This document shows, piece after piece, positions 26,386 through 34,419 of a DNA stretch of 64,000 bases. Source of the stretch: Deltaproteobacteria bacterium (GTDB lineage Bacteria; Myxococcota; Myxococcia; SLRQ01); contig JARGFU010000003.1 of assembly GCA_029210625.1 (NCBI GenBank), positions 213,782-277,781 of the forward strand. The letters are read 5' to 3'. Both the position numbers and the translations under genes were made by a program. Positions within the stretch are counted from its first letter, which is position 1, and each line of letters begins with the position of its first letter. Under the pieces are notes generated by a model. It had not been told where the DNA came from and did no database searches. It saw only the letters and a program-made list of their open reading frames with translations.

Positions 26386-27933
26386 ATGAGAGCGTTGACC
26401 GCGGAGGAGATGCGGGCCTGCGACCGGGTGGCCATCGAGGAGTTCGGGGTGCCGGGGGTCTCCCTCATGGAGACCGCGGGCCGGGCGGTGGCGGAGCGCG
26501 CCCTGGAGCTGCTCGAGGAGAGCGGCGGCGACGGTGCGCTGATCGTCTGCGGCTCGGGCAACAACGGTGGGGACGGCTTCGTCGCCGCCCGCTACCTCTT
26601 CCGGGCGGGCGTGGACGTGCAGGTGCTCTGCACCCGGACGGCGGAGGAGCTGCGCGGTGACGCCCGCACCTTCCACGACGTCGCGGTGAAGATGGAGATC
26701 CCCGTCGACTACTGCGCCGACACCGAGAGCCTCCCACCCCTCGCCATCGGCCCCGGGGACGTGGTCGTCGATGCCCTCTTCGGCACGGGCCTCGCGCGCC
26801 CGGTGGAGGGGCTGCCGCTGCGCCTGATCCAGGTGATGCGCGAGCTGCACGAGGGTGGGGTGAAGGTGGTGGCGGTGGACCTGCCCAGCGGCCTGCACTC
26901 GGACACCGGTCAGATCCTGGGCGAGGCGGTGCGCGCGGACGCGACCGTCACCTTCGGCTACCTCAAGCGGGGGCTGCTGCAGTACCCGGGGGTGCAGCTG
27001 GCGGGCGAGTGGGAGGTCGTCGACATCGGCCTCCCGCCCCAGGTGGAGGAGCAGCTGGGGCCCGAGTGCGTCCTCCTCGACGAGGCGATGGTCCGGGCGA
27101 CCCTGCCGCGCCCGGCGCGGGACACCAACAAGGGGCGCCTCGGCCACGTGCTGGTCGTGGCCGGCAGCGCGGACAAGCCGGGCGCCGCCGCCCTGGCCTG
27201 CCTCGGCGCGCTGCGAGCGGGCGCGGGGCTGGTCACCCTCGCCACCCGGGCGGGGGGGCACGCCGCCACCGTCGCCGCCGCCCCGGAGGTGATGGGCCTG
27301 ACCCTGCCGGGCGAGGGTCCGCTGGGACCGGACGACCTGCCGGCCCTGCAGGACGCGCTCGCGGGCAAGGACGCCCTCCTGATCGGGCCGGGGATCCCCC
27401 GGGCCGAGCCGACCCGCACCCTCTTGAAGCGCCTGCTCTCCGGTCTGCAGGTGCCGGCCGTGATCGACGCCGACGCCCTCAACGCCATCGGCGACGAACG
27501 GGCGGTCTTCGCCGGTCTGGAGCAGGAGGTCGTGCTCACGCCTCACCCCGGGGAGATGGCCCGCCTGCTGCCCTCCACCACCGCGAAGGTCCAGGCGGAT
27601 CGCTACGGCAGCGCCGGAGCCCTGGCCGCCGAGACCGGCGCGACGGTGGTGCTCAAGGGGGCAGCCACGGTCGTCGCCGAGCCCGACGGGCGGCTGGCGG
27701 TGAACCCCACTGGCAACCCGGGGCTCGCCACCGGGGGCAGCGGGGACGTCCTGGCCGGGATCATCGCCGCGCTCCTGGGCCGGGGCCTCCCGGCGGCGGA
27801 GGCCGCGCGGGCGGGCGTCTTCGTCCACGGCCTCGCGGCCGACCGGAAGGCCGAGCAGCGGGGCGCGACGGGCCTCTCCGCCGGCGATCTGCCGCTCGCC
27901 CTCACCGAGCTCTGGGCGACCTGGTCGCTATGA
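26386..27933 (+). CDS. nnr: Bifunctional NAD(P)HX epimerase/dehydratase
   Basis: 515 residues from ATG 26386 (a GTG one codon upstream is equally open). The N-terminal YjeF epimerase domain is about 1-215 (EEFGVPGVSLMETAGRAVAE, CGSGNNGGDGFVAAR, VVDALFGTGLARPVEG). The C-terminal ribokinase-fold ADP-dependent dehydratase domain is about 225-510 (NKGRLGHVLVVAGSADKPGA, LTPHPGEMARLL, GNPGLATGGSGDVLAGIIAALL). Together they repair damaged NAD(P)H hydrates. The stop overlaps the tsaE start (ATGA), the usual yjeF-tsaE order. Confidence 0.96.
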   Translation: MRALTAEEMRACDRVAIEEFGVPGVSLMETAGRAVAERALELLEESGGDGALIVCGSGNNGGDGFVAARYLFRAGVDVQVLCTRTAEELRGDARTFHDVAVKMEIPVDYCADTESLPPLAIGPGDVVVDALFGTGLARPVEGLPLRLIQVMRELHEGGVKVVAVDLPSGLHSDTGQILGEAVRADATVTFGYLKRGLLQYPGVQLAGEWEVVDIGLPPQVEEQLGPECVLLDEAMVRATLPRPARDTNKGRLGHVLVVAGSADKPGAAALACLGALRAGAGLVTLATRAGGHAATVAAAPEVMGLTLPGEGPLGPDDLPALQDALAGKDALLIGPGIPRAEPTRTLLKRLLSGLQVPAVIDADALNAIGDERAVFAGLEQEVVLTPHPGEMARLLPSTTAKVQADRYGSAGALAAETGATVVLKGAATVVAEPDGRLAVNPTGNPGLATGGSGDVLAGIIAALLGRGLPAAEAARAGVFVHGLAADRKAEQRGATGLSAGDLPLALTELWATWSL

Positions 27934-28406
27934 AGCGGAGCCGACAGACGGTGCGCACCACCGGTGATGACGAGACCTTCGCGCTGGGCCGGGCCGTGGG
28001 CGAGGTGCTGGCGCCCGGGGACTTCCTCGGTCTCGAGGGGCCGATGGGCGCGGGCAAGACCCGGCTCATCCAGGGTATCTGTGAGGGCCTCGGCGTCGAT
28101 CCCCGCGACGTGACGAGCCCCACCTACGCCCTGGTCAACACCTACTCCGGACGTCTCGCGGTCTACCACCTCGATCTCTACCGGGTGGTGGATCCCGAGG
28201 AGGTGGAGAGCACAGGGGTGCTCGACGTCGCCGGGGACGGAGTTGCCCTGGTGGAGTGGATCGACCGAGCCCGGGAGGTGCTCCCCCCCGGGGGTGTCCA
28301 CGTCCTGATCCAGGACGAAGGCCCCGAGCTGCGAGACATCCGCTTCGAGGCTCCCGAGGGAGCCCCGCTGCTCGGGGCCGTTTCGAACTTCGCTGCGAGC
28401 GCCTAG
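27930..28406 (+). CDS. tsaE: tRNA threonylcarbamoyladenosine synthesis ATPase TsaE
   Basis: 158 residues from ATG 27930. Walker A is LEGPMGAGKTRLIQGIC; SPTYALVNTYSGRLAVYHLDLYRV and VALVEWIDRA are family-specific. It is the ATPase of the TsaBDE complex that makes t6A37 on ANN-decoding tRNAs. The last four bases overlap the stop of the convergent RRM gene. Confidence 0.95.
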   Translation: MKRSRQTVRTTGDDETFALGRAVGEVLAPGDFLGLEGPMGAGKTRLIQGICEGLGVDPRDVTSPTYALVNTYSGRLAVYHLDLYRVVDPEEVESTGVLDVAGDGVALVEWIDRAREVLPPGGVHVLIQDEGPELRDIRFEAPEGAPLLGAVSNFAASA

Positions 28407-28774
28407 TAGCCGCCGCGGCCGCCGCGGCCACCGCCGCCGCCGTAGCCACCACCGCCGCCGCCGTAGCCACCACCGCCGCGGCCACCGCGGCCACCGCCGC
28501 CGCCGCCGCCGCCGCCGCCACGAGCGCGCTCACGCGCCTCGTTGACCTTCAGGTTGCGACCGTCGAGGTCGGCGCCGTCGAGAGCATCGATGGCAGCCTG
28601 AGCGTCCTCGTCGGAACCCATCTCCACGAAGCCGAAGCCGCGAGAGCGGCCAGTATCCCGGTCCATCACGATCGACGCCTCGACCACATTGCGGCCATCC
28701 GCTCCGAAGGCGTCACGCAGACCCTCCTCGGTGGTGTTGTACGACAGGTTCCCAACGTAGAGCCTCTTGCCCAT
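28403..28774 (-). CDS. Glycine-rich RRM RNA-binding protein
   Basis: 123 residues. One RNA recognition motif (about 1-80) with RNP2 RLYVGNLSYNT and RNP1 RSRGFGFVEM. A C-terminal tail of about 40 residues is almost pure Gly with Tyr and Arg (GGGGYGGGGGGYGGGGGR). Cyanobacterial and myxobacterial members bind single-stranded RNA and are often cold-induced. The Gly/Tyr/Arg tail is of the type that drives condensation in eukaryotic RNA-binding proteins. GAAAGGAAAG is the ribosome site. It converges on tsaE. Confidence 0.93.
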   Translation of the reverse strand: MGKRLYVGNLSYNTTEEGLRDAFGADGRNVVEASIVMDRDTGRSRGFGFVEMGSDEDAQAAIDALDGADLDGRNLKVNEARERARGGGGGGGGGGRGGRGGGGYGGGGGGYGGGGGRGGRGGY

Positions 28775-28831
28775 TGCTAACTTTCCTTTCAGTGTCCGTT
28801 CCCCGCTTCGATCGACACCGGAAGGGTGCGC

Positions 28832-28860
28832 GAGCTAGAGAGACGAGGCATTCCTATCAA
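28832..28860 (-). promoter_or_regulatory. Possible sigma-70 promoter of the RRM gene
   Basis: On the minus strand TTGATA (28860-28855), a 17-bp spacer, then TAGCTC (28837-28832). The -35 is good and the -10 weak. It would give a leader of about 50 nt before ATG 28774. Confidence 0.35.
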
Positions 28861-28898
28861 CTTTCGGGGGGTGGGCGATAGCGGAAATGGGTCTCCGC

Positions 28899-29768
28899 CT
28901 AGATTCTTGCTCCGGCGGCGGATCGGGCCTGGAGGCCGCCTGCAGCCCCCGGAGCGTGCAAGATCATCCCGGCGTCCACGCCGACGACCTGGTCATCGGG
29001 GACCGGGAGCCAGACGTTCTCGGTCGAGAGGGGCTCGCTCGCGATCAGGAGGTGCCGCACCGGGGTGCCGTCATCCACCTCCCCCTCGCAGGAGGGGTCG
29101 AGCATCGAGCAGCCGTCGCGCTCGGGGCAGCGCCCCTTGTAGGTGCTGTACCAGAGGGTATTTCCCGCGTGGACGGCGGCCAGGAGGTCGTCCCGGGCCA
29201 CCACCAGGGTCAGGACGCTGGCCTTGGGGGCGCCGGGGTCCACCAGCGCTCGCAGCCGCTCGACCGTCTCCAGGAGGCAGGCCCGCACCGCGTCGAAGGG
29301 GGCGGTCGCCGAGGCGCCGTCCGTCCGCGCGTCCAGCAGGGAGAGGAAGAGCGCGAAGACCCGCTCGCTGTCGGTGTCGCCCTCGAAGCGCCGGTGGGGC
29401 GGGGCGACCCGGGCCTCGACCTCGGCCTTCAGCTCCGGCCAGCGGGCGATGTCCCCGTTGTGGGCGAAGGCCCAGGGGCCCCGCAGGAAGGGGTGGCAGT
29501 TGCGCTCCTCGACCGCGCCGGCGGAGGCCTTGCGCACGTGGGCGAGGACGGTGCGGCTGCTGACCAGGCCCGCCGCGCTGCGGAAGTCGCCGTCCACGAA
29601 GGCGGCGCCGGTGCCCCGCAGGAGGTGGCTGTCGGACCCGTCGAAGAAGGCGATGCCCCAGCCATCCGGGTGCTGGCGTGACTGCACCGTGAGGGCGTTG
29701 CGGGCCCTCACCAGTGAGTTGTGCATGGCGCTCGGGAAGGCCGAGCGGAAGCCAAAGACGCGACACAT
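28899..29768 (-). CDS. Class II glutamine amidotransferase (second paralogue)
   Basis: 289 residues from ATG 29768, chosen because MCRVFGF places the catalytic Cys at residue 2; the same frame stays open far upstream only as a shadow. Family blocks are QHPDGWGIAFFD, VLAHVRKASAGAV, NCHPFLRGPWAFAHNGDI and GDTDSERVFALFL. It is more like YafJ-type proteins than the copy at 9916. It also has a Cys-containing insert near the C-terminus (GRCPERDGCSMLDPSC) that the other lacks; this could bind metal or form disulfides. It is divergent from the secreted protease gene. Confidence 0.88.
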   Translation of the reverse strand: MCRVFGFRSAFPSAMHNSLVRARNALTVQSRQHPDGWGIAFFDGSDSHLLRGTGAAFVDGDFRSAAGLVSSRTVLAHVRKASAGAVEERNCHPFLRGPWAFAHNGDIARWPELKAEVEARVAPPHRRFEGDTDSERVFALFLSLLDARTDGASATAPFDAVRACLLETVERLRALVDPGAPKASVLTLVVARDDLLAAVHAGNTLWYSTYKGRCPERDGCSMLDPSCEGEVDDGTPVRHLLIASEPLSTENVWLPVPDDQVVGVDAGMILHAPGAAGGLQARSAAGARI

Positions 29769-29948
29769 GCGACGGACACCATAACCTTGCCCCCCGGGGT
29801 CGCGCCAAAGCCCGAAGCTGTAAGGCCCCCGGGAGCCCTCAGGAGGGGCTCCGGGTGGTACATCAGGCCCCTGCCGCGAGGTCCGGGACGAGGCGGGGAG
29901 CGCCCCCTTCCGGTCCTCGCGATCTCCTGCCCTGCAAGGGGAGCCCCG

Positions 29949-32909
29949 ATGCGTTCCACGAAGAAGCCCACCCTCCTCGCGCTGCTCCTCCTCGGCCTCC
30001 CCCTGGCCTGCACCCTCGCCCCCGGAGGCGGGGAGGAGGGCCCGGCCCAACTCTCCCTCCGGCGCGCGGATCCCCTGGCGGCCGTCAGCCTCGGCCAGGG
30101 CGAGGAGCGGGTGCTGCGCTTCCGGGGGCGCCTCCCACTCGCGGGGAGCCCCCGCGAGCCGCTCGCGCTCGCCGGCGCGCTGCTCGAGCGGCACGGGCCG
30201 GCCCTCGGCGCCCGCCCGGAGCTCGACTTCGAGTTCGTGCGCACCACCCGGGTGGGCCGCGAGGGGCAGGGCGTGGTCCACCGCCTGCGCCGCCTGGAGC
30301 AGGGGCTGGCCGTCGAGGGGGGCGAGCTGATCGTCGGCCAGGACCTCACCGGCGCCGTCACCTTCCTCCGGCATGCGCACCCCGCGGCGCTCCCGGTCCG
30401 CGCGCGGTCGCCGCTCAGCGGCGCCGCGGCCCTCGCGCGGGCCAGCGCCGGCATCCTCTCCCTCCACCGGGCGTGGATCGACGAGCAGGTCTGGGTCCGG
30501 GGCGACCGGGAGCACCCGGGCTGGCACGAGGCCTACCGGGTCGGGCTGCACCACGAGCCCGGCGCGGCGCCGCTCTCGGCCTTCCGCTGGGTCGCGGTGG
30601 AGAGCGGCGAGATCGTCCGGGAGCAGGACCGCCTGGTCCACGCCGGTCCCCCCTGCGTCCCCTGTGACGCCACGGTGGAAGCCGGCTGCGGCCGGCTCTT
30701 CTTCCGCTCGCCGCCCGAGGCCCTCGACGATCCGAGCGTTCGCAACGCCGACGACGTCGACGCCGCCCTCTCGGACTGCCAGCTCTCGAACCTCACCAGC
30801 AGCACCCGCCTCGACGGCACCTGGGCGAACACGGTCCCGACGGGCGGGCCGAGCGCCCGCGTCTCGCCGCCCTACGACGCCCTGCGCAGCGTGAATCAGC
30901 GCGCGGTGGACGAGGTCAACGCCTACTTCCACGCCGACCGGGCCCGGCGGCAGCTCGAGGCGCTCGGCTTCCCCGCGGTGATGGACTACTCCCTCGGGAT
31001 CGACGCCCACGACGACCAGGTCGGGAACAACGCCTACTACGACCCGCAGAGCCGCGAGATGCACTTCGGGGAGAGCGGCGTCGACTATGCCCAGGACGCC
31101 GATGTCATCTACCACGAGTACGGCCACGCCATTCAGGACGACATGGTGCCGGGGTGGGGGCGCAGCTACGAGGCCGGCGCGCTCGGCGAGGGCTTCGGCG
31201 ACTACTGGGCGGCCGGGATCACCGACGACGCCTACGCGACGGTCCTCGGGCCGGCCTGCGGCGGCGCCTGGGTCACGACCGGCTGGAACCCCTACGACGG
31301 CTCGGTCGGCTCGGGCTGCCTGCGCCGGGTGGACGGCACCCTGCGCTTCCCGGAAGACCAGCTCTGGGAGGTCCACGACGACGGGCGGATCTGGAGCGGC
31401 GCGATCTGGCCCCTGCGCCTCGCCCTGGGGCAGGCGGTGGCCGACCCCATCGTGGTGGCCTCGCACGCCTACCTCGGCTCGGGCCCCGACTACGTCGATG
31501 CGGCGGACGCGCTCCTCGCCGCGGATCGGGCCCTGAACGGCGGGACGAACGCCGCCGCCATCCACCAGGCGATGTTCGACCGGGGCATCCCGCGGAGCGC
31601 CGCCCCGGCGGTCGACACCGACATGAGCGCGCAGGCCTCCTACAGCTGCGAGAACCAGCGGGTCGACGTGAGCGGCCAGCAGGTCTACGAGGCCGGCCAC
31701 TACGTCGAGTGCGTCTTCACCCAGCCCGGCGCCACCCGGATCCGCTTCCACTTCAGCCGCTTCGAGACCGAGCTGGACTACGACTTCGTCCGCATCAGCG
31801 ACGGCATGTACAACGAGGTCCAGCTCCTCTCCGGGACCCCCTTCGGACAGGGCGGGGGCTACAGCGCGGCGGTCGACGGCGACACCATCGTGGCGCGCTT
31901 CTTCGCGGATCCGCGGGTCGAGGCGTGGGGTTTCGCCATCGACGGTGTCTCCTTCCCGCCGATGTGTGCGACCGACGCCGACTGCGACGACGGCCTCTTC
32001 TGCACCGGCGTCGAGACCTGCAACGCCCTGGGCGCCTGCCGCACCAGCGCGCTGCCGGGCCTCGACGACGGGGTGGGGTGCACCGTGGACGCCTGCGACG
32101 AGGCGACCCAGGTCATCACCCACACGCCGGACGACGGCATCTGCTCCGACGGCCGCTTCTGCAACGGGCCCGAGAGCTGCGACGCGGTCATCGGCTGCCT
32201 GCCCTCGCCGGGGCCCATCGATCCCGACGATGGCATCCCCTGCACCGACGACTACTGCGTGGAGCGCACCGACGAGATCGTGAACCTGCCGAACCACGAT
32301 CTCTGCAGCGACGGTGTCTTCTGCAACGGCGCCGAGGTCTGCGACCCCTCCCTGGGCTGTCAGCCCGGCCCCTCGAACATCGAGGACGACGGCGTGGACT
32401 GCACGGTCGACGTCTGCAACGAGGAGACCGACGCGATCGAGCACCGGGTGGACGACGGCCTCTGTGACGACGGCCTCTTCTGCAACGGCCAGGAGAACTG
32501 CCACGCCGTCTTCGGCTGTGAGCCGGGCGCCGCGCCCGAGGTGGACGACGGCGTGGACTGCACGATCGACCGCTGCGACGAGGAGCTCGACGCGGTGGTG
32601 AACGAGCCGGATCATTCGGCCTGCAGCGACGACGTCTTCTGCAACGGGGCCGAGCTCTGCGATCCTTCTGGCGGCTGCGGGCTGGGCGAGCCGCCCGCGC
32701 TCGACGACGGGGACCTCTGCACCCTCGACGCCTGCGACGAGGAGGCCGGCGCCATCACCCACGCGGAGCTCGAGCGCTGCGATCCCGAGACCGGCGAGGT
32801 GAAGAAGGGCTGCGGCTGCGATGGTCCAGGGGAGAGCAGGGGTGGGGCAGCCCTCGCGCTCCTCCTGCTGGGGCTCGCGCTCGCCGAGCGGCGCCGCGCC
32901 GAGCCCTGA
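29949..32909 (+). CDS. Secreted FTP/M36-like metalloprotease with CUB domain, Cys repeats and MYXO-CTERM-like tail
   Basis: 986 residues from ATG 29949. The signal peptide ends LLGLPLAC, a plausible lipobox (Cys about 20). An FTP-type propeptide spans about 35-220. The catalytic domain has VIYHEYGHAIQDD (HExxH) and GALGEGFGDYWAA, as in fungalysin/thermolysin-like proteases. A CUB-like domain follows at about 560-675 (YVECVFTQPGATRIRFHFSRF). Six Cys-rich repeats come next (about 677-950; DDGLFCxGxExC and DDGVDCTxDxCxE types), then a C-terminus of CGCDG, a hydrophobic helix and RRR, as in MYXO-CTERM sorting tails. The product should be surface-anchored and cleave proteins outside the cell. The leader carries a bulged hairpin (29828-29855). 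Confidence 0.88.
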   Translation: MRSTKKPTLLALLLLGLPLACTLAPGGGEEGPAQLSLRRADPLAAVSLGQGEERVLRFRGRLPLAGSPREPLALAGALLERHGPALGARPELDFEFVRTTRVGREGQGVVHRLRRLEQGLAVEGGELIVGQDLTGAVTFLRHAHPAALPVRARSPLSGAAALARASAGILSLHRAWIDEQVWVRGDREHPGWHEAYRVGLHHEPGAAPLSAFRWVAVESGEIVREQDRLVHAGPPCVPCDATVEAGCGRLFFRSPPEALDDPSVRNADDVDAALSDCQLSNLTSSTRLDGTWANTVPTGGPSARVSPPYDALRSVNQRAVDEVNAYFHADRARRQLEALGFPAVMDYSLGIDAHDDQVGNNAYYDPQSREMHFGESGVDYAQDADVIYHEYGHAIQDDMVPGWGRSYEAGALGEGFGDYWAAGITDDAYATVLGPACGGAWVTTGWNPYDGSVGSGCLRRVDGTLRFPEDQLWEVHDDGRIWSGAIWPLRLALGQAVADPIVVASHAYLGSGPDYVDAADALLAADRALNGGTNAAAIHQAMFDRGIPRSAAPAVDTDMSAQASYSCENQRVDVSGQQVYEAGHYVECVFTQPGATRIRFHFSRFETELDYDFVRISDGMYNEVQLLSGTPFGQGGGYSAAVDGDTIVARFFADPRVEAWGFAIDGVSFPPMCATDADCDDGLFCTGVETCNALGACRTSALPGLDDGVGCTVDACDEATQVITHTPDDGICSDGRFCNGPESCDAVIGCLPSPGPIDPDDGIPCTDDYCVERTDEIVNLPNHDLCSDGVFCNGAEVCDPSLGCQPGPSNIEDDGVDCTVDVCNEETDAIEHRVDDGLCDDGLFCNGQENCHAVFGCEPGAAPEVDDGVDCTIDRCDEELDAVVNEPDHSACSDDVFCNGAELCDPSGGCGLGEPPALDDGDLCTLDACDEEAGAITHAELERCDPETGEVKKGCGCDGPGESRGGAALALLLLGLALAERRRAEP

Positions 32910-32978
32910 GCCGCGCGGTCGGTCGGAGGACCGGCCCGTGGGTGGCGAGCCCCCGGGTCGGGAACTAGGGTGACGGGC

Positions 32979-33311
32979 ATGGGGGAAGTCACAGCGGGTT
33001 CGAGGCGGGCGCGAACCCGGCGGAAGGGGCGAGGCGGCGCCGGGCCCTCGCTCGGTGGGCTGATCCTGCTCGCGGTGCTCGTCTCCGGCTGCGGGCAGGA
33101 GGAGCAGACCGCGGCCTGCGCCGCGTTCGTGATCTGCGTCGAGGCCCGGGACGAGCAGGGTGGCCGCACCACCGATCTCGAGCGCTTCCGCGAGGGCGGC
33201 GCCTGCTGGGGCAGCCGGCCGGGTCAGACCCTCTGCGACCGGGCCTGCACCCGGGGCCTCGCCTTCCTGCGCGAGCGCTACACCCCGCTGCCGGAGGCCT
33301 GCACCCCATGA
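32979..33311 (+). CDS. Small exported Cys-rich lipoprotein, unknown
   Basis: 110 residues from ATG 32979 (a GTG at 32970 is also open). An unusually basic N-region (RRARTRRKGRG) precedes a hydrophobic core and lipobox LVSGC. The mature part of about 65 residues has six Cys (TAACAAFVIC, GACWGS, LCDRAC, EACTP), suggesting a compact disulfide fold. Its stop overlaps the next ATG by 4 bp. It is the first of a run of small envelope genes. Family not recognised. Confidence 0.65.
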   Translation: MGEVTAGSRRARTRRKGRGGAGPSLGGLILLAVLVSGCGQEEQTAACAAFVICVEARDEQGGRTTDLERFREGGACWGSRPGQTLCDRACTRGLAFLRERYTPLPEACTP

Positions 33312-33883
33312 GGTCCCTCGGTCGATTGCTGGCCCTGGGGGTGGCCCTCGGGATGGTCGGCGCCGCGCTGGCGCACCTCCCGGCGATCCTCCAGACCGAG
33401 TACGAGCTCGAGCGGCCGGAGATCAGCTGGGCCCTCTACGGCGATATGCCGGAGGGGAGCGAGGTCTACACCCTGCGACTGACCTACGAGGAGGGCTTCG
33501 CCCTGCCGATGGAGCTGCTGATCCCCCACCGGCGCTCGCTCGGAGACTTCCGTCCGGCCTACGCGGTGGTGGGGCCCGGCCTGCCGGCGCCCACCGCGGG
33601 CGAGCTCGCCTTGCTCCCGCGGGCTCCGCCGGCCGGCGCCGGTGTCTTCCTCGAGCTCGACGACGATGGCGAGCGGCTGGTGATCTTCGAGAGCTTCATG
33701 CGCCGGATGTTCTGGTCCACCGGGCCCATGGCCCTGGCCCTCGAGGCCGGCGACTTCGAGATCTGGATCTGGTCCCCCGACGGCATCCCCGGGGAGTTCG
33801 TCTTCGGCATGGGCGTGGAGGAGGACTTCTCCGGCGGCGGCTGGGGGAAGGTCTTCGATGACTGGTCGACCTACAACTACTAG
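33308..33883 (+). CDS. Exported protein of unknown function
   Basis: 191 residues. Signal peptide MRSLGRLLALGVALGMVGAALA, cut before HLPAI. The mature protein is rich in aromatic and acidic residues with predicted beta strands (ISWALYGDMPEGSEVYTLRLTYEEGFALPMELLIP; GDFEIWIWSPDGIPGEFVFG), as in small periplasmic beta-sandwich proteins. It overlaps its neighbours by 4 bp upstream and 26 bp downstream, so it is tightly coupled to both. No known family recognised. Confidence 0.7.
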   Translation: MRSLGRLLALGVALGMVGAALAHLPAILQTEYELERPEISWALYGDMPEGSEVYTLRLTYEEGFALPMELLIPHRRSLGDFRPAYAVVGPGLPAPTAGELALLPRAPPAGAGVFLELDDDGERLVIFESFMRRMFWSTGPMALALEAGDFEIWIWSPDGIPGEFVFGMGVEEDFSGGGWGKVFDDWSTYNY

Positions 33884-34409
33884 GGCGCTGTCCCTGGCCC
33901 TGATCCTCGCGGCTGCCGCGGTGGGCCTCGCGGGCGAGGCGCGCGCCGAGCGCCCGGCGCTCGCCGAAGCCTCGCGCTTCACGGTCGGCGGGGCCCTGGA
34001 GGTCGATCTGGTCGGCCTGGCCTACGGCCTGCGACCGGAGCTGCTCTGGCGGCCCTTCGCCCCGGACGGGGCGGGGCAGCTGCGGGTGGCCCTCGGCCTC
34101 CTGCCGGGGCCCGAGTACTTCTTCCTGCCTCTCGACCTCGGCTGGCGCTGGCGGTGGGGGAGGGCATGGCGGGTCTCGCCGGTGCTCGGCCTCGGCCTCG
34201 AGCGGCAGCACTTCTTCGTCGGGGACGCGCCGCCGGTCGCCCGAACCTCCCTCTACCTGGAGCTGGGGGCGGCCGTGCGGATCGACCGGCGCATGCGCGC
34301 GGGGCTGACCGTCGCCCCCGACCTCTCGCTCTGGCACGAGCCCGGCTTCGGCCTGGCGGTGCAGGCGACCTTCGGCTTCGATCTGGGCAAGGGAGGCGAG
34401 GCCGACTAG
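33858..34409 (+). CDS. Outer-membrane beta-barrel-like protein
   Basis: 183 residues from ATG 33858. Signal peptide ending AGEARA. The mature protein alternates polar and hydrophobic or aromatic residues in about eight strands (FTVGGALEVDLVGLAYGLRPELLWRPF; YFFLPLDLGWRWRWGRAWRVSPVLGLGLE; GLAVQATFGFDL), the pattern of small outer-membrane barrels. The last two small genes and this one form an overlapping unit, perhaps a lipoprotein, a soluble protein and a barrel acting together. Specific function unknown. Confidence 0.7.
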   Translation: MTGRPTTTRALSLALILAAAAVGLAGEARAERPALAEASRFTVGGALEVDLVGLAYGLRPELLWRPFAPDGAGQLRVALGLLPGPEYFFLPLDLGWRWRWGRAWRVSPVLGLGLERQHFFVGDAPPVARTSLYLELGAAVRIDRRMRAGLTVAPDLSLWHEPGFGLAVQATFGFDLGKGGEAD

Positions 34410-34419
34410 AGCTGGTCCC

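Noticed and set aside
28899..32762. A 1,287-codon minus-strand frame that includes the amidotransferase
   Set aside because: Only the part from ATG 29768 has homology. The upstream part is antisense to the secreted protease and has no recognisable domain.
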